Below, piece after piece: positions 26,515 to 35,351 of a stretch of 64,000 nucleotides of DNA. Within the stretch, counting starts at the first letter, position 1, and each line of letters opens with the position of its first letter. Position numbers and translations under genes: made by a program. The notes beneath the pieces were generated by a model. The model was not told the DNA's origin, did no database searches, and saw nothing but the letters and a program-made list of their open reading frames with translations. The stretch comes from Bacteroidaceae bacterium (GTDB taxonomy: Bacteria > Bacteroidota > Bacteroidia > Bacteroidales > Barnesiellaceae_A): the NCBI GenBank assembly GCA_017481745.1, contig JAFUOV010000006.1, forward strand, positions 124,001-188,000, in the 5' to 3' direction.

Positions 26515-28188
26515 ATGAAAAAGATTTTTACCTTATTGTCTGTGGCATTGCTCTCTGTGGTGTGCCTCAATGTTCAGGCCGAGATGATTTCGCAAGAGTT
26601 GGCTAAACAAACAGCCGATAACTTGTTGAGCCTTGATAGTGAATGGAAAGGTGCCGGCGAAGCTGATGTTCGTCTTGTGGAGTTTGATGGTACTCCTGTC
26701 TATTATATTATAGAATATGTAAATGGCGGTTGGGCTATTATCTCGGCGCAATCGACTGCCGATCCTCTTATCGGATATAATCCTACCGGTAGTTATGCAG
26801 CGCCATTGCCTATGCAGGATTTCTTGAATGAAAATGCACGCAAAATTGTAAAAATAGCAGAGCTTGATGTAGAGCATGTAGGTTGGAAACGTGCAATGCA
26901 ACGCAAACCTGTCGCTGATCCTTCTACTACTCCCGATATAGCACCACTTATTCCTACAAATCTTAATCAAAGTACTCCTTTTAACGAGTATTGTCCTTCA
27001 ATAGGGGGGCAGAAAGCGCTTGTCGGTTGTGTTGCTGTGGCTACGACTCAAGCCATGATGGTGCAACGTTTCCCCGACCAAGGTGAGGGTAAGTATACCT
27101 ATAATGATAGCGAAGGCGGAACAGGAACTCATACTGTTGACTTTGATAGTCAGGTGTATGATTGGGATGCTATCATCAACTGCGAAAAATCAGGAAAATA
27201 TGATGAGGCTGCTCGCATACTATATCAAGTGGGCGTGGCAGTGAATATGATGTATAGCACTTCTTTTTCGGGTGCTTTCACAGTAGATGCCTATACTGCT
27301 TTGTATCGCAATTTTAGATATGATAAAGATAAACTGCGATTTGAGGCTCGTGGTGATTATAAAGACAAAGAGTGGGAAGAGAAGATCTTGGATGATCTAA
27401 TTTTGGGTCGTGCCGTAATTTATCAAGGTGCTTCAAACGAAAAGGGTGAAGGTGGACACTGCTGGAACTTGGATGGTTGGAAACAGTCGACCGGCAGATT
27501 TCACTGTAACTGGGGTTGGGGCGGTCATGGTAATGGTTATTTTAGTTTAAATGACTTGAGTGACTCGTATCAAGGTATAGAACTTAATTACTACCACGCC
27601 GCAGTATTTGGAGTAGGTGTCCCTACCACAGCTCCCTATGCAATAAATTTGAGTAAAACAAAATTTGTAGCCGGAACAGCAGCCGGTGTAGCTCTTGCCG
27701 ATGTAACAGTACTATGTGAAGATGAGGAGGCGGTTATTTCATATGAAATGTTTGGACCTAACAACTTGGCTGGAAAACCTACCATTTCGCCCTATGAGGT
27801 AAAAGATGGTAAACTTGTATCGAATAAAACAATAGCCAACACCAATGCCTTCAAATATTTGAAGATGAAAGTAACCAATACCAATACCGGAGAAAGCTTT
27901 GAGAAAGAGTTCTATTTCCAAATAGTAGAAGGTGATGATGCTGTTGAAACCGTATTGAGCGATGCCATGCGTGTATATCCCTCGGTAGCCAATGATGCAC
28001 TTACCATAGAAGTTCCTGCCGTAGGTGGCGAGTATGCCATATACTCGATATCGGGTGCGCAAGTATCGAAAGGCGAGTTGGCACAATACAAGACCGATGT
28101 CAACGTATCGAACCTTGCAGCCGGAACGTACATCCTTCGCTATGTGCACAACAGCGGTGTGGGTGTAAAGACTTTCGTCAAGAAATAA
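26515..28188 (+). CDS. C10-family (streptopain-type) cysteine protease with T9SS tail
   Basis: This 557-residue protein has a signal peptide (about 1-22). An N-terminal Spi/propeptide-like region (about 24-135, YIIEYVNGGWAIISAQS) is followed by a C10 peptidase domain (about 155-380). The nucleophile is Cys172 in LVGCVAVATTQAMM and the catalytic His is 315 in GGHCWNLDGW; the NWGWGGHGNGYF motif is also typical. A beta domain (about 385-475) and a T9SS tail complete the protein. It should be secreted as a zymogen and cleave proteins at the cell surface. Its last ~515 bp are almost identical to those of the next gene. Confidence 0.92.
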   Translation: MKKIFTLLSVALLSVVCLNVQAEMISQELAKQTADNLLSLDSEWKGAGEADVRLVEFDGTPVYYIIEYVNGGWAIISAQSTADPLIGYNPTGSYAAPLPMQDFLNENARKIVKIAELDVEHVGWKRAMQRKPVADPSTTPDIAPLIPTNLNQSTPFNEYCPSIGGQKALVGCVAVATTQAMMVQRFPDQGEGKYTYNDSEGGTGTHTVDFDSQVYDWDAIINCEKSGKYDEAARILYQVGVAVNMMYSTSFSGAFTVDAYTALYRNFRYDKDKLRFEARGDYKDKEWEEKILDDLILGRAVIYQGASNEKGEGGHCWNLDGWKQSTGRFHCNWGWGGHGNGYFSLNDLSDSYQGIELNYYHAAVFGVGVPTTAPYAINLSKTKFVAGTAAGVALADVTVLCEDEEAVISYEMFGPNNLAGKPTISPYEVKDGKLVSNKTIANTNAFKYLKMKVTNTNTGESFEKEFYFQIVEGDDAVETVLSDAMRVYPSVANDALTIEVPAVGGEYAIYSISGAQVSKGELAQYKTDVNVSNLAAGTYILRYVHNSGVGVKTFVKK

Positions 28189-28210
28189 TAGAGATAGACC
28201 AAGAGATATC

Positions 28211-28250
28211 GGAGGGGTGGAATAGAAGTATTCTGCCCCTTCTTGTTTTG
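28211..28250 (+). terminator. Terminator between the two C10 protease genes
   Basis: The stem of GGGGTGGAATA with TATTCTGCCCC is closed by GAAG and followed by TTCTTGTTTT. Confidence 0.75.
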
Positions 28251-28358
28251 TGGCATAAAGATTAGAAAAAAAGTGAAATGATTTGTTTTTTTAATTGAAT
28301 ATCTGTTTCTTTGTTGTCGAAAAGAAAAACAGACTCGATTAACCCCAAACTTATAACA

Positions 28359-30017
28359 ATGAAAAGATTTTTTACGCTATTTTTTGCATCGGTAATAGCC
28401 TCTGTTGTAATGGTGGCTTCTGCCGAAGTGGTATCGCAAGACGTTGCAAAACAGACAGCCGACAACTTCCTTAGTCTCGATAGTGAGTGGCAAGGAGCAG
28501 GTGAGGCAACAATACGTCTTGTGGAAAATGATGGAGAGGCAGCCTATTATATCGTAGAATACAATGCCGGTGGTTGGGCTATTGTATCGGCGCAATCGTC
28601 TTCAAGTCCGGTTATTGCATACAATCCTACCGGAGTATATGAAGCACCGGTGCCTATGCAAGCGGTATTGGATGCCAATGCACGTCGTATTGTAGATTTG
28701 GCTCGTGTGGATGCCAATGTAGAGCATGCCGATTGGAAACGTGTGATGCAGCGCAAACCGGCAGCCGATCCTATTTCTACTCCCGATGTGGCTCCACTTA
28801 TAACAGTAGACCTCAATCAAGACAGCCCTTATAACAAGTATTGTCCCAAAATAAATGGCGAAAGTTGCTTGGTGGGTTGCGTTGCTGTAGGTATGGCACA
28901 AGCTATGATGGTGCAACGTTATCCTGTCGCCCCCAAAGGCAAGCATGCATATTCGTGTGATGGCGTTGGCTCTTTGTCGATAGATTATGAAAAAGAGGCA
29001 GAGTATGATTGGGATGCTATGTATGCCAGTGATAAAACAGGAAACTATGATGAGGTGGCACGTTTGCTATACCATTGTGGTGTGTCGGTCGATATGGGCT
29101 ATGGTGTAAACGGCTCGGGTGCGGCTAATAATCCTGTCCCTAAAGCACTGGTCGGAAACTTCTCGTATGACAACAATCTTGTAAAACTTATTGATAAGTC
29201 TCAAGGCAGTTGGTTGGAGACTCTTGTTAACGAAATTTATTTGGGACGTGTTGTGATTTATTTCGGTAGTAACGAAGAGAGTGGTCACTGCTGGAACTTG
29301 GATGGTTGGAAACAATCTACACAAATGGTTCACGTTAACTGGGGTTGGGGTGGTTATGGAAATAACTACTTCAATATAGATGCCATGGAGGATAGATATC
29401 AGAATATGAGTTTCCCTCTCAATAATAGTGCTGTAATAGGAGTAGGTGCCCCTTCTACAGCTCCTTATGACATCCGACTGAGCACTACAAAATTTGTAGA
29501 CGGAACAGCAGCCGGTGTAGCTCTTGCCGATGTAATAGTACTATGTGAAGATGAGGAGGCGGTTATTTCATATGAGATGTTTGGACCTAACAACTTGGCT
29601 GGAAAACCTACCGTTTCGCCCTATGAGGTAAAAGATGGTAAACTTGTATCGAATAAAACAATAGCCAACACCAATGCCTTCAAATATTTGAAGATGAAAG
29701 TAACCAATACCAATACCGGAGAAAGCTTTGAGAAAGAATTCTATTTCCAAATAGTAGAAGGTGATGATGCTGTTGAAACCGTATTGAGCGATGCCATGCG
29801 TGTATATCCCTCGGTAGCCAATGATGTACTTACGATAGAAGTTCCTGCCGTAGGTGGCGAGTATGCCATATACTCGATATCGGGTGCGCAAGTATCGAAG
29901 GGCGAGTTGGCACAATACAAGACCGACATAAACGTGTCGAATCTTGCAGCCGGAACGTACATCCTTCGCTATGTGCACAACAGCGGCGTAGGCGTAAAGA
30001 CTTTTGTCAAGAAATAA
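28359..30017 (+). CDS. Second C10-family cysteine protease with T9SS tail
   Basis: This 552-residue paralogue of the preceding protease starts at the ATG at 28359. An upstream in-frame TTG (28311) would put a charged stretch before a normal signal peptide and is rejected. The catalytic residues are Cys174 (LVGCVAVGMAQAMM) and His310 (SGHCWNLDGW), followed by NWGWGGYGNNYF. The propeptide is conserved, but the catalytic domain has diverged, with different loops (KGKHAYSCDGVGSL region). The ~170 C-terminal residues are nearly identical to the first protease. The pair probably cover different protein substrates at the cell surface. Confidence 0.92.
   Translation: MKRFFTLFFASVIASVVMVASAEVVSQDVAKQTADNFLSLDSEWQGAGEATIRLVENDGEAAYYIVEYNAGGWAIVSAQSSSSPVIAYNPTGVYEAPVPMQAVLDANARRIVDLARVDANVEHADWKRVMQRKPAADPISTPDVAPLITVDLNQDSPYNKYCPKINGESCLVGCVAVGMAQAMMVQRYPVAPKGKHAYSCDGVGSLSIDYEKEAEYDWDAMYASDKTGNYDEVARLLYHCGVSVDMGYGVNGSGAANNPVPKALVGNFSYDNNLVKLIDKSQGSWLETLVNEIYLGRVVIYFGSNEESGHCWNLDGWKQSTQMVHVNWGWGGYGNNYFNIDAMEDRYQNMSFPLNNSAVIGVGAPSTAPYDIRLSTTKFVDGTAAGVALADVIVLCEDEEAVISYEMFGPNNLAGKPTVSPYEVKDGKLVSNKTIANTNAFKYLKMKVTNTNTGESFEKEFYFQIVEGDDAVETVLSDAMRVYPSVANDVLTIEVPAVGGEYAIYSISGAQVSKGELAQYKTDINVSNLAAGTYILRYVHNSGVGVKTFVKK
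29503..30017 (+). repeat. ~515-bp near-identical C-terminal coding repeat (partner at 27674-28188)
   Basis: From GGAACAGCAGCCGGTGTAGC to the stop codon the two protease genes differ at only about 15-20 positions by eye, mostly synonymous. Upstream of this point they are clearly diverged. The repeat covers the beta domain and the T9SS tail. Confidence 0.9.
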
Positions 30018-30037
30018 TCAAACCGCAATAAGAATTC

Positions 30038-30065
30038 GGGGCTGTGCTTGTATAGGCTCAGCCCC
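30038..30065 (+). terminator. Hairpin after the second protease gene
   Basis: Arms GGGGCTG (30038-30044) and CAGCCCC (30059-30065) can pair. The T-run is missing, so termination may be weak. It overlaps a spurious TTG start for the next gene. Confidence 0.5.
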
Positions 30066-30077
30066 ACTTCAGTAGAA

Positions 30078-30725
30078 ATGAATAGTTCTGCAAAATCGTA
30101 TAGAGTCCTGTCGCATCTTACCAAGGTGTGCGGTATAGTGTTGAGTTTTGCTATACTCTTGGCAGCCTGCTCGGGCAAGAAAACCGAGGTGGCAGAGGGT
30201 GTAACCAATGTCGATAGTATGCCGTCGCTATACACACGCGATGTCAATACGCTCATATCCGACTCGGGCATCACACGCTATCGCATAGAGGCAGATGTGT
30301 GGTATATGTATGAGCAGAACGAAGACAGTGCCTACTGGTACTTTCCCGAGGGAATATATGTCGAGCAGTTCGACTCGACCTTTAATGCCGAAACCGTTAT
30401 TATGGGCGATACAGCAACGTTCTACAAGAAAAGCCAGATATGGCGCTTAGATCGCAATGTGCATATCGAAAACATAGAAGGTCGCAAGTTTGACACCCAT
30501 CAGCTCTTCTGGGATCAGAAAAAGCGCATTATATATTCCGACTCGGCTATACGCATTACAACCGATGAAGAGGTGATAGAGGGTAGAGGTTTCTTGTCGA
30601 ATGAGCAGATTACGAAGTATACCATTCTGCATACGACCGGCATTTTTACCATAGAGAAAGATACAGTTGCGCCAAGCGACTCTGTTGCCGGCAATGAGGC
30701 AGTAGCCGAGCCGCTCGAAAAGTAG
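30078..30725 (+). CDS. lptC: LptC-family LPS export protein (lipoprotein-like)
   Basis: This 215-residue protein belongs to the LptC/YrbK family, which passes lipopolysaccharide from the LptBFG extractor to the periplasmic LptA bridge. The signal segment ends ILLAAC, so it is probably lipid-anchored, as is common in Bacteroidota. The beta-jellyroll shows repeated strands such as YRIEADVWYMY, WYFPEGIYVEQFD, and the C-terminal WDQKKRIIYSDSAIRITTDEEVIEGRGF, here split as WDQKKRIIYSD and EEVIEGRGF. ATG 30078 is chosen over an upstream TTG that lies within a hairpin. Confidence 0.85.
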   Translation: MNSSAKSYRVLSHLTKVCGIVLSFAILLAACSGKKTEVAEGVTNVDSMPSLYTRDVNTLISDSGITRYRIEADVWYMYEQNEDSAYWYFPEGIYVEQFDSTFNAETVIMGDTATFYKKSQIWRLDRNVHIENIEGRKFDTHQLFWDQKKRIIYSDSAIRITTDEEVIEGRGFLSNEQITKYTILHTTGIFTIEKDTVAPSDSVAGNEAVAEPLEK

Positions 30726-30887
30726 CTCCGGCGTTTCAAAAACACATCTTTATAGGTGAGTTAACGGCGAAAATTACTATTTAAGTGATTTTTTTGCTGT
30801 TAAATTTCGGCTATCCATGCTTTTTTTGTAAATTCGCACCCTTGATAAGTAGGAATATAAATAAAAACTAAAAATATAAACAACAAA

Positions 30888-32981
30888 ATGGCTACGTTAG
30901 AGAAAATTAGAAGTAAAGCTGCTATGCTCGTAGTAGTGATAGGTATTGCTTTGCTTGCCTTTATCATTGGCGACTTCTTGAATTCGGGACAGTCGTTCTT
31001 TATGATGAATCAAAACAAAGTTGCAACTGTTAATGGTACTGCAATCGGTGTAGAAGAATACCAAGAGCGCGTAAATGCTCGCACCGAGCAAATGCAAGCT
31101 ATGTACCAACAAAACGGTATGTCAATGCCCGATGGTATGTCGGCTACAATTCAAATGGAAGTGTATGATCAAATGGTAAGTGAAAAACTTATGACCGAGG
31201 AGCTCGAGGCCGTAGGTATCGCTGTATCGGATGCCGAGTTGCAAGATATGCTCACCGGTAACAACATCCACCCCGAAATCGTACGCTCGTTTACCGATCC
31301 TCAAACAGGTATCTTCGACCGTCAAGCTCTTGACAACTATTTGAGCGTAATTTTCAACCCCGAGGAGAATGGCTATACCGAGCCCGCTCAACTCGAGCAA
31401 ATCGCTATGCAACGTCAAGCATGGCTCGATATGGAAGAACAAATTCGTCAAGCTCGTGCATACGAGAAATTTATGAATTTGCTCAATGCAGCCGTTATGC
31501 CCAACAAGGTTGATGCCGAGATGGCTTTTGCTGCTCAAACCAAGTCGGTAGATGTTGCTTATGCCGTACAACCCTATATGTCGGTTGCCGACTCTACTGT
31601 TGAGGTATCGAAGTCTGACCTTCAAGCCGAGTATAACAAACTCAAAGCTCGTTACGAAACTCCCGAGGTGCGCACCATCCGCTACATCGCTGTTGATGTT
31701 GTTCCCTCTGCCGACGATTATGCGAAGGTTGAAGAGAAGATAAACATGGTTCAAGCTCAATTTGCTACATCTGATGATGTTGCAACTGTAGTAGATAACA
31801 ACTCGGATGTTCCTTACGAAGATGTATTTGTTGCCGTAAGCTCTATGCCCGCCGACATGAAGAACTTTGTAGAGACTGCCAAGGTAGGTGATGCTACTGA
31901 GCCTGCATTTGCCAATGATGCATACACCATGTATCGCTTGATGGATGCCAAAACAGCCCCCGATACAGTAACAGTCAGCTTGGTAAGCTTTGCTATGGGC
32001 GATACTCGCATTGACAGTGTATATAATGTATTGGCTGCCGGTACAGCAATGGATGCTCTTGGTGCCGATGTGAATGTAACCAAAGAGTTTGCTGTAACAG
32101 AGGGTATGTATAACAACTTGGGTCGTCAATTTGTTAACGACGTATTTGCTGCCGGTAACGGTTACTTCAAGACCGAGAGCTTCGGTGGTGTTCAACATAT
32201 TGCCAAGGTGGTAAAACGCTCTGCTCCCGTTGCCAAAGCCAAGGTAGCTACAATGACTATCGGTGTAGCCCCCAGCGTAGATACCGAAACCAACCTCTAC
32301 AACGCTTTGTCGTCGTATGTTGCCAAATACAACAATGCTCAACAATTTGTTGATAGCGCTTATGTTGCCGGTTATACAATCATGCCCGCCGACTGCCAAG
32401 CTACACAAGCATCGGTTCCCGGTATGAAGAACTCTCGTCAAATTGTGCATTGGGCTTTCAATGCCAAGAAAGGCGAAATCTCTGAAATCTTTGAGGTTGA
32501 CGACCGCTATGTAGTAGCTGTTGTTGAGAAAATCGTGAAAGAAGGCTATCGTCCTATGGAAGACATGGAGACAATGCTCACTTCGGCTGCACGTCGTACC
32601 AAGAAAGCCGCTGTCATCACCGAGCAATTGGCTGCTGTAACTCCTGCTACTTTGGAGGCTTATGCTACTGCTATGAATGCTTCGGTTGACACTGCTAAGT
32701 TCGTTTCGATGGCTTCATTGAGCGTAGCAGGTCTTGGCTATGAGCCCGCTGTTGTAGGTGTTGCTTCGGGTCTCGAAGCCGGTGTGGTTTCGGCTCCTGT
32801 TGTAGGTAACCGTGGTGTATATGTATTGCAAGTAGTAAACGAAAATCCTGTTTCTCGTCCCTATAACGAGGATGCCGAGATGTCTCGTTTGCAACAACAA
32901 TACACCGGCGCCGCCAACCAATTCTTGGAGGTTCTCAAAGAGAAAGCCGATATCGAGAATACTTTGGTTCGCTTCTTCTAA
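30888..32981 (+). CDS. PpiD/SurA-like periplasmic peptidyl-prolyl isomerase chaperone
   Basis: This 697-residue protein has a cytoplasmic N-terminus, a single membrane anchor (about 11-30, AAMLVVVIGIALLAFIIGDF) and a large periplasmic part. A SurA_N/PpiD-like chaperone domain (about 45-240) precedes parvulin-type rotamase regions, including about 480-580 with VHWAFNAKKGEISEIFEV. The length and architecture match the Bacteroidota PpiD-like proteins that assist outer-membrane protein folding. It follows lptC by 162 bp, in keeping with an envelope-biogenesis role. A strong terminator follows. Confidence 0.88.
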   Translation: MATLEKIRSKAAMLVVVIGIALLAFIIGDFLNSGQSFFMMNQNKVATVNGTAIGVEEYQERVNARTEQMQAMYQQNGMSMPDGMSATIQMEVYDQMVSEKLMTEELEAVGIAVSDAELQDMLTGNNIHPEIVRSFTDPQTGIFDRQALDNYLSVIFNPEENGYTEPAQLEQIAMQRQAWLDMEEQIRQARAYEKFMNLLNAAVMPNKVDAEMAFAAQTKSVDVAYAVQPYMSVADSTVEVSKSDLQAEYNKLKARYETPEVRTIRYIAVDVVPSADDYAKVEEKINMVQAQFATSDDVATVVDNNSDVPYEDVFVAVSSMPADMKNFVETAKVGDATEPAFANDAYTMYRLMDAKTAPDTVTVSLVSFAMGDTRIDSVYNVLAAGTAMDALGADVNVTKEFAVTEGMYNNLGRQFVNDVFAAGNGYFKTESFGGVQHIAKVVKRSAPVAKAKVATMTIGVAPSVDTETNLYNALSSYVAKYNNAQQFVDSAYVAGYTIMPADCQATQASVPGMKNSRQIVHWAFNAKKGEISEIFEVDDRYVVAVVEKIVKEGYRPMEDMETMLTSAARRTKKAAVITEQLAAVTPATLEAYATAMNASVDTAKFVSMASLSVAGLGYEPAVVGVASGLEAGVVSAPVVGNRGVYVLQVVNENPVSRPYNEDAEMSRLQQQYTGAANQFLEVLKEKADIENTLVRFF

Positions 32982-33003
32982 TAGAATTTCGATGATAAAA
33001 TAT

Positions 33004-33035
33004 AAGACCGCCTAAGGTGTTTGGGCGGTCTTTCT
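33004..33035 (+). terminator. Intrinsic terminator after the PpiD-like gene
   Basis: The stem AAGACCGCC / GGCGGTCTT with an 11-nt loop is followed by a T-rich tail. Confidence 0.85.
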
Positions 33036-33072
33036 GTCTACAATAAGTATTGCTATTTTAAAAGATTGAACA

Positions 33073-34092
33073 ATGGAGAAACAGCATCTTGTAGGAAAGA
33101 CGTTGGAAGAGTTGCAAGCTGTAGCTGCGGCATGTGGCATGCCTCGTTTTGCCGCTCGACAGTTGGCTCAATGGATATATGTGCGTCGTGTCAATAGTAT
33201 CGACGAAATGACCAATATATCGAAAGCTCACCGCATATTGCTTGCCGAGAGTTACGATGTAGGCTATTATCAGCCCAAAGAGGCCATGAAATCGGTCGAT
33301 GGTACAGTGAAGTATCTGTATGATGTTGGTGTAACTTGTGGCGTTGAAACGGTGTATATCCCCGATCGACAACGCGCCACGTTGTGTGTGTCGTCGCAGG
33401 TGGGTTGCAAGATGAATTGTTACTTCTGTATGACCGGTAAGCAAGGTTTCACGAGAAACCTTACTGCCCATGAGATAATCAATCAGATAGTTTCGGTAGA
33501 AGATAGTGATACGCTCACCAACCTGGTCTTTATGGGTATGGGTGAGCCGCTCGATAACCTTGATGAACTGCTGAAAGCCTTGCGTATTCTCACCGAGGAG
33601 TGGGGTATGGCATGGAGTCCGCGCCGCATTACGGTGTCGACAGTTGGTTATCGCCCCGGTTTGCGACGTTTTATCGAGGAGAGTGAGTGCCACTTGGCTT
33701 TGAGCCTGCACGCTCCATATCCCGAGCAACGCGCCGAAGTGATGCCTGTTGAGAAATCCTTCCCTGTAAAAGAACTACTTGCCTTGTTCCGCGAGTACGA
33801 TTGGAGTCGCCAACGTCGATTGTCGTTCGAGTATATCGTTTTCCGCGGTTATAACGACTCTTTGGAGCATGCCGATGCATTGGTAAAGCTACTGGGCGGT
33901 TTGCCTTGTCGTGTCAATCTGATACGCTTTCATGCCATCCCGGGCGTAGACCTTGAAACGTCTGATATGCAGCGAATCGAGGCTTTCAGAGATAGGCTCA
34001 ATGAGCGTGGCGTTACTGCCACAATACGGGCTTCGCGCGGTGAGGATATTTTTGCCGCATGTGGTATGCTATCGACTGCCGAAAAGCAATAA
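33073..34092 (+). CDS. rlmN: Dual-specificity 23S rRNA A2503 / tRNA A37 C2-methyltransferase
   Basis: RlmN is a radical-SAM enzyme that adds the C2 methyl group to A2503 of 23S rRNA and A37 of some tRNAs. The 339-residue protein has the cluster motif C-x3-C-x2-C (Cys112, Cys116, Cys119 in VGCKMNCYFCMTG). The two mechanistic cysteines are Cys105 (ATLCVSS) and the C-terminal methyl-carrying Cys330 (FAACGM). Also typical are FMGMGEPLDN and VSTVGYRPGLRR. It is likely monocistronic, with terminators or promoters on either side. Confidence 0.97.
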   Translation: MEKQHLVGKTLEELQAVAAACGMPRFAARQLAQWIYVRRVNSIDEMTNISKAHRILLAESYDVGYYQPKEAMKSVDGTVKYLYDVGVTCGVETVYIPDRQRATLCVSSQVGCKMNCYFCMTGKQGFTRNLTAHEIINQIVSVEDSDTLTNLVFMGMGEPLDNLDELLKALRILTEEWGMAWSPRRITVSTVGYRPGLRRFIEESECHLALSLHAPYPEQRAEVMPVEKSFPVKELLALFREYDWSRQRRLSFEYIVFRGYNDSLEHADALVKLLGGLPCRVNLIRFHAIPGVDLETSDMQRIEAFRDRLNERGVTATIRASRGEDIFAACGMLSTAEKQ

Positions 34093-34133
34093 AGCGTAGC
34101 GATAAGTGAAATAATGCAAATGTTAATGATAAA

Positions 34134-34167
34134 TTGCTCGTCGTTTATAGTAATTTTATTAACTTTG
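34134..34167 (+). promoter_or_regulatory. Promoter of the pdxA operon
   Basis: TTG (34134-34136), a 23-bp spacer and TAACTTTG (34160-34167) lie 43 bp before the pdxA start. Confidence 0.5.
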
Positions 34168-34209
34168 TTCACCCAATCTTAATAGTTACTTATTGCTGGG
34201 GTAATTGTA

Positions 34210-35313
34210 ATGAACGAAAAAATGATAAGAGTAGGTATCACGCATGGCGATATAAACGGGGTAGGGTACGAGGTAATCCTCAAGACCCTTTCTGACCCTC
34301 GCTTTGTAGAGTTGTGTACTCCGGTGGTATACGGGTCGGCAAAAGTCGCTGCTTATCACCGTAAAGCTATAGATATTGAACCGGTAAACTTTAACATAAT
34401 AACCGGTGCCAAGCATATTGTAGATGGGCAAAACAACCTGATAAATTGCGTTGATGAGGAGATAAAAGTAGAGATAGGTCGTCCCTCGGAGCAATCGGGA
34501 CAAGCTGCATACGCCGCCTTGGAGTGCGCTGTCGCCGACCTTGCCGAAGGTCTTATCGACGTTTTGGTAACAGCTCCCATCAGCAAGCATGCCATGCAGT
34601 CGCAGGAGTTCTCTTTCCCTGCCGGACACACCGAGTATCTCGAGCAACGTCTTGCTCAAGAAGGTGAAAAATCGTTGATGATATTGCTGAACGACAAGTT
34701 GCGTGTTGCGCTTGTTACCGGACATATGCCCATTGCGCAGGTGCCTCAAGCATTGTCGCAAGAACTCATTCTCGATAAATTGAATACATTTGCTCGCTCG
34801 TTGAGCCATGACTTTGCAGTGCGCAAGCCGCGCATTGCAGTCCTTTCGCTCAATCCGCACGCCGGCGAAAACGGTTTGATGGGTAATGAGGAGCAGCAAA
34901 TCATTCTTCCCGCTATTGAGGAGGCAAAGAAGCAAGGAATGCTTTGCTTCGGTCCTTATGCAGCCGACGGCTTTTTTGGTACCGAGCATTACAAGCACTT
35001 CGACGGTGTGTTGGCAATGTATCACGACCAAGGTTTGGCTCCGTTCAAAACCCTTGCAATGGATTGTGGCGTGAATTTTACCGCCGGATTGTCGTTTGTA
35101 AGAACATCGCCCGACCATGGTACAGCCTACGATATTGCAGGCAAAGGCGTAGCATCGGAAGAGTCGTTCCGTCAGGCGATATATACTGCAATGGATGTCT
35201 ATCGCAACCGCATTGTCGACGACGAGGCACATGCATCGCCGTTGAGAAGACAATATGTCGATAAGAGTGGCGATAAAGAAGTCTTAGACCTTACAGGTGG
35301 AGATGAAGAATAA
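34210..35313 (+). CDS. pdxA: 4-hydroxythreonine-4-phosphate dehydrogenase
   Basis: PdxA oxidises 4-phosphohydroxy-L-threonine in the DXP-dependent pathway to pyridoxal phosphate. The 367-residue protein shows the family start RVGITHGDINGVGYEVI, the substrate/metal motif FPAGHTEYL, LSLNPHAGE(N)G and the metal-binding YHDQGLAPFKTL. The C-terminal ~40 residues (after AYDIAGKGVAS) extend beyond the usual ~330 and are hydrophilic. It is followed at 38 bp by the lipid-synthesis gene pair, so it may head a three-gene transcript. Confidence 0.96.
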   Translation: MNEKMIRVGITHGDINGVGYEVILKTLSDPRFVELCTPVVYGSAKVAAYHRKAIDIEPVNFNIITGAKHIVDGQNNLINCVDEEIKVEIGRPSEQSGQAAYAALECAVADLAEGLIDVLVTAPISKHAMQSQEFSFPAGHTEYLEQRLAQEGEKSLMILLNDKLRVALVTGHMPIAQVPQALSQELILDKLNTFARSLSHDFAVRKPRIAVLSLNPHAGENGLMGNEEQQIILPAIEEAKKQGMLCFGPYAADGFFGTEHYKHFDGVLAMYHDQGLAPFKTLAMDCGVNFTAGLSFVRTSPDHGTAYDIAGKGVASEESFRQAIYTAMDVYRNRIVDDEAHASPLRRQYVDKSGDKEVLDLTGGDEE

Positions 35314-35351
35314 GTTAATACGAATAGAACATAAATAAAAAGACTTGAAAT

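Noticed and set aside
30048..30077. TTG start extending LptC
   Set aside because: It lies inside the GGGGCTG/CAGCCCC hairpin; the ATG at 30078 gives a normal signal segment.
31122..32627. 501-codon minus-strand open frame
   Set aside because: It is a shadow of the PpiD-like gene, which has clear family features on the plus strand.
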